A DNA stretch of 64,000 nt from Panaeolus papilionaceus (taxonomy: Eukaryota > Basidiomycota > Agaricomycetes > Agaricales), in the NCBI GenBank assembly GCA_015501605.1, contig JADNRZ010000023.1, forward strand, positions 620,001 to 684,000. Reading direction: 5' to 3'. The position numbers and the translations under genes were made by a program. Numbering within the stretch: the stretch's first letter is position 1; each line of letters begins with the position of its first letter. Positions 58,328 to 64,000 of the stretch are shown piece by piece. Under the pieces are notes generated by a model. It did not search any database and was not told the origin of the DNA. It saw only the letters and a list, made by a program, of their open reading frames with translations.

Positions 58328-59372
58328 ATACTGCTGGGGCTGGATTGGGTGAGTTCCCGGAGCTATATGGAGGGGGGGTAGATCTTGTGTTTCCATTCGT
58401 TCCACCAACCGCGACACAACTATCGCAGCAAACGGAAATGACCACAGAACGAGGCGCAGATGGTCCTTCTCCATCCGCCACTCCCAAGCCACTGTCAATA
58501 TCTCGAGATCTTGCTTTGGGGTTGAAGAGCGGAAGCGGATTGACTTGACCTAGGCGAGTCCAGACAGACTCTTCCTGTGGCGGGTTGTTAATGTCGTAAG
58601 GAACAATCGAGCCATCACCTGTAGGTAATTTCTGAGTTCCGGGTCAGGTAAGTCAAAGAGAAAGCATTTCACGCACCCTGATTCTCGCAAACCGATAAGG
58701 AGTCTTCACTCTTGAGAAAGGAGGTATGTTTGTTCCTCGACAGCTTTCGCCGTCGGTACAACACGATGCCCAGTATTAGAAGGACGGTAACCAGAACAGA
58801 TCCCACAATTATCCCAACTAGCGCTCCTACAGGCAGCTGTCTGGCTGAAGTAGAGTTGGGTCGTAGGTAAGGGTCGTAATATCGTTAAAACACGATTCAG
58901 AGGCCAACGCACCTGAGACGCCAATTTCCACATAATCCAACAGAAACATGTCCTTCTCGGCGGTGTTCTTAACGACCAGAACATGATCTCCATAGGGCAG
59001 GTTGTCCATTCTGAAGAACTCGGAGCGATACTGACTCTGAGTTGTGGGGTGACCGTGGTACTGTGTTGAGAATCCGTTTTCGAGAGTGTATAAGGATATG
59101 GGCGGTACTGGGTCCCCTTGGCTCTCTTGGTCGGAGGCCAGCGTTCCATAAACTGCAATCGAAGTACCTTGAGGGACGTCAATCTCCTTTCTAGCAGACA
59201 GAAGAATATTACAAGGGTGCGTACCTCTAAACTTCAACGTGGCCGTCCCAGACCCATGCGTAAGATGACTGGAGTGCCCATACTCGTGGTCGTTTTGATG
59301 CCTCGCCCAGCTTCCTTCATAAGCAAACCGACTATCAGTGTCGTCGACGATCGTTGTGATAGCTCTGGGCAT
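58328..59372 (-). CDS. Single-pass membrane protein with PPPY tail, tandem copy C
   Basis: Starts MPRAITTIVDDTDSRFAYEG. Ectodomain motifs in register with A and B: GTSIAVYGTLAS (acceptor CCTCAAG), SLYTLENGFSTQYHGHP, EFFRMDNLPYGDHVLVVKN and DMFLLDYVEIGVS. The transmembrane exon reads VGALVGIIVGSVLVTVLLIL, followed by the basic YRRRKLSRNK. The last exon, from a CTACAG acceptor, contains IVPYD and ends TPPPYSSGNSPNPAPAV. A seven-base C run in the sense strand precedes the PPPY codons, so an indel there in an assembly would change the tail. Ends at 58328. Confidence 0.72.
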
Positions 59373-59822
59373 GTAGTTGGAGAGATTATATGCGTCGTAG
59401 GACCTTTTTTAGAGACTGACCAGCAGCTACAGGGATTTCCAACCACCAGGGCTCGAAAAGGGAGGGGAAAGGAATCAACTCTCTGCTATGCCTTTTATAT
59501 TCAAATGCGAGGTAATTAAGGTCAAACCTGTCAACCGGCCACAGGTGGAGAGCGGCATCAATATTTCTTGGTCTAGCGGCTTTTTTATTTTTGGATTTGA
59601 TTGATGAGCGGAAAGGTAATTGAATAAAGGTCGGACAGGTATGCAAAGCCACCCTGGTCAGCTTGATCATCAACGCGTTTTGACATGGGTTGAAACATGC
59701 TGTGCACTCCAACCCTACACGCACGTTCGTCTTGCTGAAAGGCGAGATAACAAGCACAGGACACCAAGATGTGGTGTCTGTAAATCGCATTAGGTTTCGA
59801 TGAAGAGACGATATGAACGAGG
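59373..59822. other. Intergenic
   Basis: 450 bp between the copy C start and the AIM9-like stop; short minus-strand frames here are not supported. Confidence 0.45.
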
Positions 59823-61752
59823 TCATTGAAGGCTATTGATATCCAACTTTAGATGACTTCGGGGGTTGTCAGAGAGCGTATCCCGATAAGGCCACATGAG
59901 ACCCTTGATAGCTCGTTCTTCCTTAGACTTCGCACTATCTAACAGTTTCTCCTTCCGTCTTTCCAACACCTCCTTTATCTTCATGAACTTTGTTTTATCG
60001 GCGCCTTCAACATACCCAAACTCCTCTAATGAGAACTCTTCATCCAATGCGTTCGCAAACTCTCGCTTCTCCCGATAATAGGCGAACATTTTGTCGTGCT
60101 CTTCCAGCTCTGCAGGGCTGAACGTGATAGGGCATTTCTTGTGGGGAACCAGGGTATCCCACTGCTTCCAAATCTTGATCAGCACGTCCCTAACAGGTAT
60201 TCCCAGCTTGCACTAATCACGGAGTTAACGATACCCGAATGGTAACTCACCTGAAAGGCAATAATCCAGTCTTCCATGTAATATGCGACAACTCCTCCAA
60301 CAGACGAAGTTCAGCCATCACAGGTAAACCAGACAAGTGTCCAAATGCAAGAGTTTCGAATTGATGCTGCAACACTGCTTCTTCGTGGAATCGCATCGCT
60401 TGCGCACGCGCTTTAGTTTCGAGATTGAGCGTTTCAAAGTTGGGCGGAAGAATCAGCGCTTCGGGTCCTGCTCCGAGATCGCGTAATAGCGCCGGGGCTG
60501 TGAGTTGTAGAAACGCGGGTCCAACCCACGCACCTTGCCAATCGATACAGGAGGTAATGTCGACTTGGATCTTGCCATCGCTTGAGGTAGTACCAGAGGG
60601 AGTGACGAGCAAATTTGATGCGTGTAGGTCAGGATGCCATAGGTGCCCAGATAAATGCTGCGGGTCGCTTGGTACGAGAAGTGAGAGGACATGTTTGTAG
60701 TACTCCAGCAATTCAATGTGATCGTCTAGTTTTCCTTGATGAGGAAGACAGCAGAGAAAGTCATCGTGCAGATGGGGTTTTGCGTATTGATCTATCCATT
60801 GTTGTTCTCGCAAGGCAACGTCGACCATGTAATCCCTTGCAGATGTCCCTGAAAAGTGCATTTTTTCACTTTCAAGTGACTTCAAAGCGACGTAAAATTC
60901 AACGTACATGGTCCGCGCTCCTCTTTAGCTATGGCTGCACGCTCGTCTTCCCAAAACTCCCGTCGAGAAATCGGCCCAATGCAAAAGTCACCCAGATCAA
61001 CCCCCGAAGGAGCATCCTGCACAAACTCTTCAACCACAGGATTCAAAGACGCGTCAACATCACCCCTATAATAAACACTCCCATAGTGCTTAAACCTCAA
61101 CCTAACCAGCGGCTCCAACATCTTCACTAGATTCCCCACCAAATCCACTCTGTCCACCTCATCCCACACCTTCGCAAGCGGAACACCCCCCGCCTTCTCC
61201 ATTATCATAAACTCTGCCTCTACCTCTGTATCACCCGCTCGTGAGCTCCATGCCAGGACTTTAGGTACGGGCACCCCAAGGCGTCGTACGAGGTCCATTG
61301 TAGCGACTTCGCTGGCTGTGGTGAAGTGTGCAGGCCCGCTGAGGGGGGTAGGGATCCGTGCGATGGCTTGTTGGCCGTCTTGAAATGTGAGGAGGAAGAT
61401 GCTATTGAGAGACTCGGCGATTTTTTCCATGGATTGGATCTGTACAACGGCAAGTTGGTTTAGTCGGCGGGGAAGGTGTTGTGGATTATACGATACCTTT
61501 GACCCTATGGCTCTTGACGCAACGCGCTGTAACCCCTCTATGTTAAACGGTGCATACCGGGCCTTGACGTGGGCATCATGGTTTGACAACCAGTGTCCGG
61601 AAGTGAATGAGAAGAAAGGGTTGACTGCTGAATAGCATCTGGGTTTTAATTGGATAATCAACTCGTGGAAGTTGTCAAGTCCACTTACCTTCAGCAGACG
61701 ACGATGTCTTTCGACCACTGAACGCCAACAAACTTCTAACTTTTGAAAGCAT
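59823..61752 (-). CDS. APH/kinase-fold mitochondrial protein, AIM9-like
   Basis: Member of the aminoglycoside-phosphotransferase-fold family related to yeast Aim9 (altered inheritance of mitochondria). Exon 1 (start 61752) encodes MLSKVRSLLAFSGRKTSSSA, a basic amphipathic presequence expected to direct mitochondrial import. Exon 2 opens NPFFSFTSGHWL and carries AIARIPTPLSGPAHFTTASE (nucleotide/Lys side), LVRRLGVPVPKVLAW and FMIMEKAGGVPL. After an intron, ERGPWTSARDYM leads to the catalytic loop HLWHPDLHASNLLV (Brenner-type HxDxxxxN) and the metal motif SCIDWQGAWVGP. The C-terminus PFRDVLIKIWKQWDTL is joined by an intron ending ctgttag, followed by a charged tail. No real aminoglycoside resistance role is implied. 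Frames are consistent; the protein looks functional. Confidence 0.85.
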
Positions 61753-62030
61753 TACATCAAACTGGTGCGACGTTAATGAGGTCAACGGCTAACCTGGACC
61801 CTCAGTTTCGCTCGGCCACGGGAGCACTGCATGAATGGGGAAAGGAAGAAAAATGACCAAAAATGACTGGCGATCGAGGAGGCTCAACTATCAGCCTGAT
61901 TCACAAAATCTAATCTAATCTCGAGCGACAAAAACCCAGGCTGACCACCACCGAGGTCAAAGAACGAGAAAAAAGAACATTACATTACGCCAGTCGAAAT
62001 TCAGAATAAAATTACATCTCTCTTCTAAAT

Positions 62031-64000
62031 CTAGGTAACGGCTAGGAGAAAAAGGCGTGAGCATCAGACACCAACGACAACAAAAGGATAAGAAAAACTC
62101 ACTGTACTTCGGTCCTCCTCCACCCTCAGGAACAGTCCAAGTAATATCCTGAGTTGGCACCTTGATATCGCACAACTTGCAATGAATGCAATTCTGAAAA
62201 ATCACAGGTCAACATCAAAGCAAAGCAGAACCAAAAAAAGATATCGAAAGAAACCCACCTGCGAGTTAATCACCAACTTATGCCCATTCCACCCCTCACT
62301 CTCCTCGCCCTTGCTCTCATCCGGAACATACTCATAAACACCCGCAGGACACGCACGTCCCAGCAACCCCGCATACTGTCCCACATTCACCTCAACGTGC
62401 TTCTTCCTCCTCTCGAGCTCGCTCTTCACATCCTCTTCCTTACCCTCAACACCATCCTCCTTGAGGACCTCCACCTCCGTCTGAACGGCCCCCACACCAG
62501 CACCAATAGCGTGATTGCCCTTCTTACCACGCAGTTCCTCAATGTATTTACGCGTCTGCACGACCCTCAAGTGCACAGGCTGGTCTTCAGCATGATTCGT
62601 CCCTGTCAAAGCGACGCTGGTAAGCAAGTCGGTGGAAAGAGGCGCTTCAAAGGGCGGGTATTCGATTGGCTGGTGTTGGCTGGCTGGTTCGGTGTATGCA
62701 GAGTCGAGGGATGAAGTCGAGTCCTAGTTGTGCGTTAAACGTCAGAAAAAAATAGACGGAGAAAGAAAGGAAGGGACATACAGGGTTCTTGCTCTTCCCC
62801 TCCGGAGCATGGTGCTTAAACGTCCAAGGCACACGTCCCTTGAGGAACAACGAATCAATACCCGAATACATAATCCCACCCCACAACCCCAGCTTCGTCC
62901 CAAATGAAGGGCGCAAATTGCGCACTTCCTTCAGATCTTCGTGAACCCATGACTCATGGAGCGCTTTATCATAGGGCGCCATATCAGCCGCCTTGGCATC
63001 TGACTCTTCCTCAGAGGCCTTCTGCTGTACAGCTTCATAGGCAGCCTCAGCGGCTAACATGCCGCTCTTCATCGCGTTGTGGGTTCCCTTGATTTTAGCG
63101 ATGTTGACGAACCCAGCGGAACAGCCGATGAGAGCGCCTCCCGGGAAGTTGAGTTTTGGAACGGATTGAAGGCCGCCTTCGTTCAATACGCGAGCACCGT
63201 AGGATAATCGCTCAGAGTTGCCGGTAGTGAGGAGTTTGCGTAGGTATGGGTGGTGTTTCATGCGCTAAAATGCAGTTTTCGTGAGTTTATGATCGTAGAA
63301 TGGGAAGACGCGATACACACCTGGAATTCACGGTAGGGACTCAACCATGGATTCTTATAATCCAAACCAATCACCAATCCCAAACTAACAAGTCCACCAT
63401 CCATATGATAAACCCATCCACCACCATACGTCTGGCTATCCAACGGCCAACCAAGGGTATGAATAACCTCACCCGGACGATACTGCTCCGGATCAACCCT
63501 CCACACCTCCTTCAGTCCAATCCCATACGTCTGGGGCTCAACCTCCTTGCGCAAGTTATACAAGCTGATCGCCTGCTTGGACAACGACCCGTGGGCACCC
63601 TCGGCCAATAGCGTAACTTTAGAGCGGAACGCCATCCCGGGCTCAAACGACGATTTCAAACCATAGTTCCGCGTCAAGCCGACTTCATTCGTCACCACGC
63701 CCTGCACACTGCGCGCTTTATTCCCCCATGGATCCACACTATCCGCTTCCTCGCTAAGGAGCAGCTGTGCCCCCGCGAATCCGGGGTAAATCTCGACACC
63801 CTCGTTTTCGGCGACAGTGGCTAGCCATCGGGTGAATTGGGATAAGGAGACGATGTAGTTGCCGTTGTTGCTCATTTGTGGGGGGTGTGGGATGGGCAAG
63901 GCGTGTTTAGGAGTGAGGAAGAGCATGCGTGAGGACGTGGCGGGTTGCGTGAGAGGGTGGTCGTCCATGGTTCGCCATTCTGGCAACAGTTCGTCCAGTG
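62031..64000 (-). CDS. CIR2: Electron-transfer-flavoprotein:ubiquinone oxidoreductase (partial, 5' end off window)
   Basis: Inner-mitochondrial-membrane FAD/[4Fe-4S] enzyme passing electrons from fatty-acid and amino-acid oxidation (via ETF) to ubiquinone. The coding frame is open to the right edge ([15 protein letters not shown]), so the N-terminal FAD GxGxxG region is outside. Seen here are [55 protein letters not shown] and [20 protein letters not shown]. Further on are [37 protein letters not shown] and the C-terminal ferredoxin-like cluster: [12 protein letters not shown] and, after an intron, [19 protein letters not shown]. The last splice (donor at PKYT, acceptor CTAG) gives the end GGGGPKYTVT at 62031. 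The symbol is the yeast orthologue name; the animal name is ETFDH. Confidence 0.93.

Noticed and set aside
1..64000. CRISPR arrays, rRNA, bacterial operons, phage or viral genes
   Set aside because: None seen; intron-rich eukaryotic DNA throughout. No tRNA was recognised by eye, but a tRNA search was not possible.

Overview
This is a fungal nuclear window, almost certainly from a mushroom-forming basidiomycete (Agaricomycetes). The basis is dense short GT-AG introns (about 50-60 nt) in nearly every gene and families typical of that class: DUF6534 membrane proteins, two cfs1-type cyclopropane-fatty-acid-synthase homologues, several cytochrome P450s, Hce2 effector-like and secreted DJ-1/PfpI proteins, a GH62 arabinofuranosidase, and Agaricomycete-type G-domain and nucleotidyltransferase-fold proteins. 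Splice sites were read by eye, using paralogues inside the window as guides, so terminal exons carry most of the uncertainty.

Left third (0.6-22.5 kb): an MFS monocarboxylate-type transporter, a small secreted Hce2 protein, P450-A, a cfs1-like CFA synthase, a P-loop GTPase, a secreted DJ-1/PfpI protein, P450-B (with an apparent frameshift), a nucleotidyltransferase-fold protein, DGK1 (CTP-dependent diacylglycerol kinase) and a second, nearly identical DJ-1/PfpI gene in opposite orientation. The two DJ-1 genes lie in the arms of a gapless 1,149-bp inverted duplication, 6.76 kb apart. The divergent promoter between P450-A and CFA-A is occupied by a terminal-inverted-repeat element flanked by 48-bp direct repeats.

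Middle (22.5-38 kb): gene-poor, holding an FYVE zinc-finger gene, a GH62 arabinofuranosidase, a gutted dynamin pseudogene, several small inverted-repeat (MITE-like) elements, one near-perfect 20-bp-stem hairpin and a long purine-skewed tract.

Right third (38-64 kb): a second, rearranged version of the left module appears as a P450 relic, an MFS paralogue, a DUF6534 protein, an LPX1-like alpha/beta hydrolase ending in a PTS1-like tripeptide, a CFA paralogue and a third DJ-1 paralogue. It is followed by an F-box protein, three tandem single-pass membrane proteins all ending in PPPY tails, an AIM9-like mitochondrial kinase-fold protein, and ETF-ubiquinone oxidoreductase running off the right edge.

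The most interesting architecture is the repeated association of CFA synthase, a secreted DJ-1/isonitrile-hydratase-like protein, P450 and an MFS carrier. It occurs twice within 50 kb and suggests a duplicated lipid or secondary-metabolite module in which one copy of the P450 has been lost and another is decaying. That pathway reading is inference.
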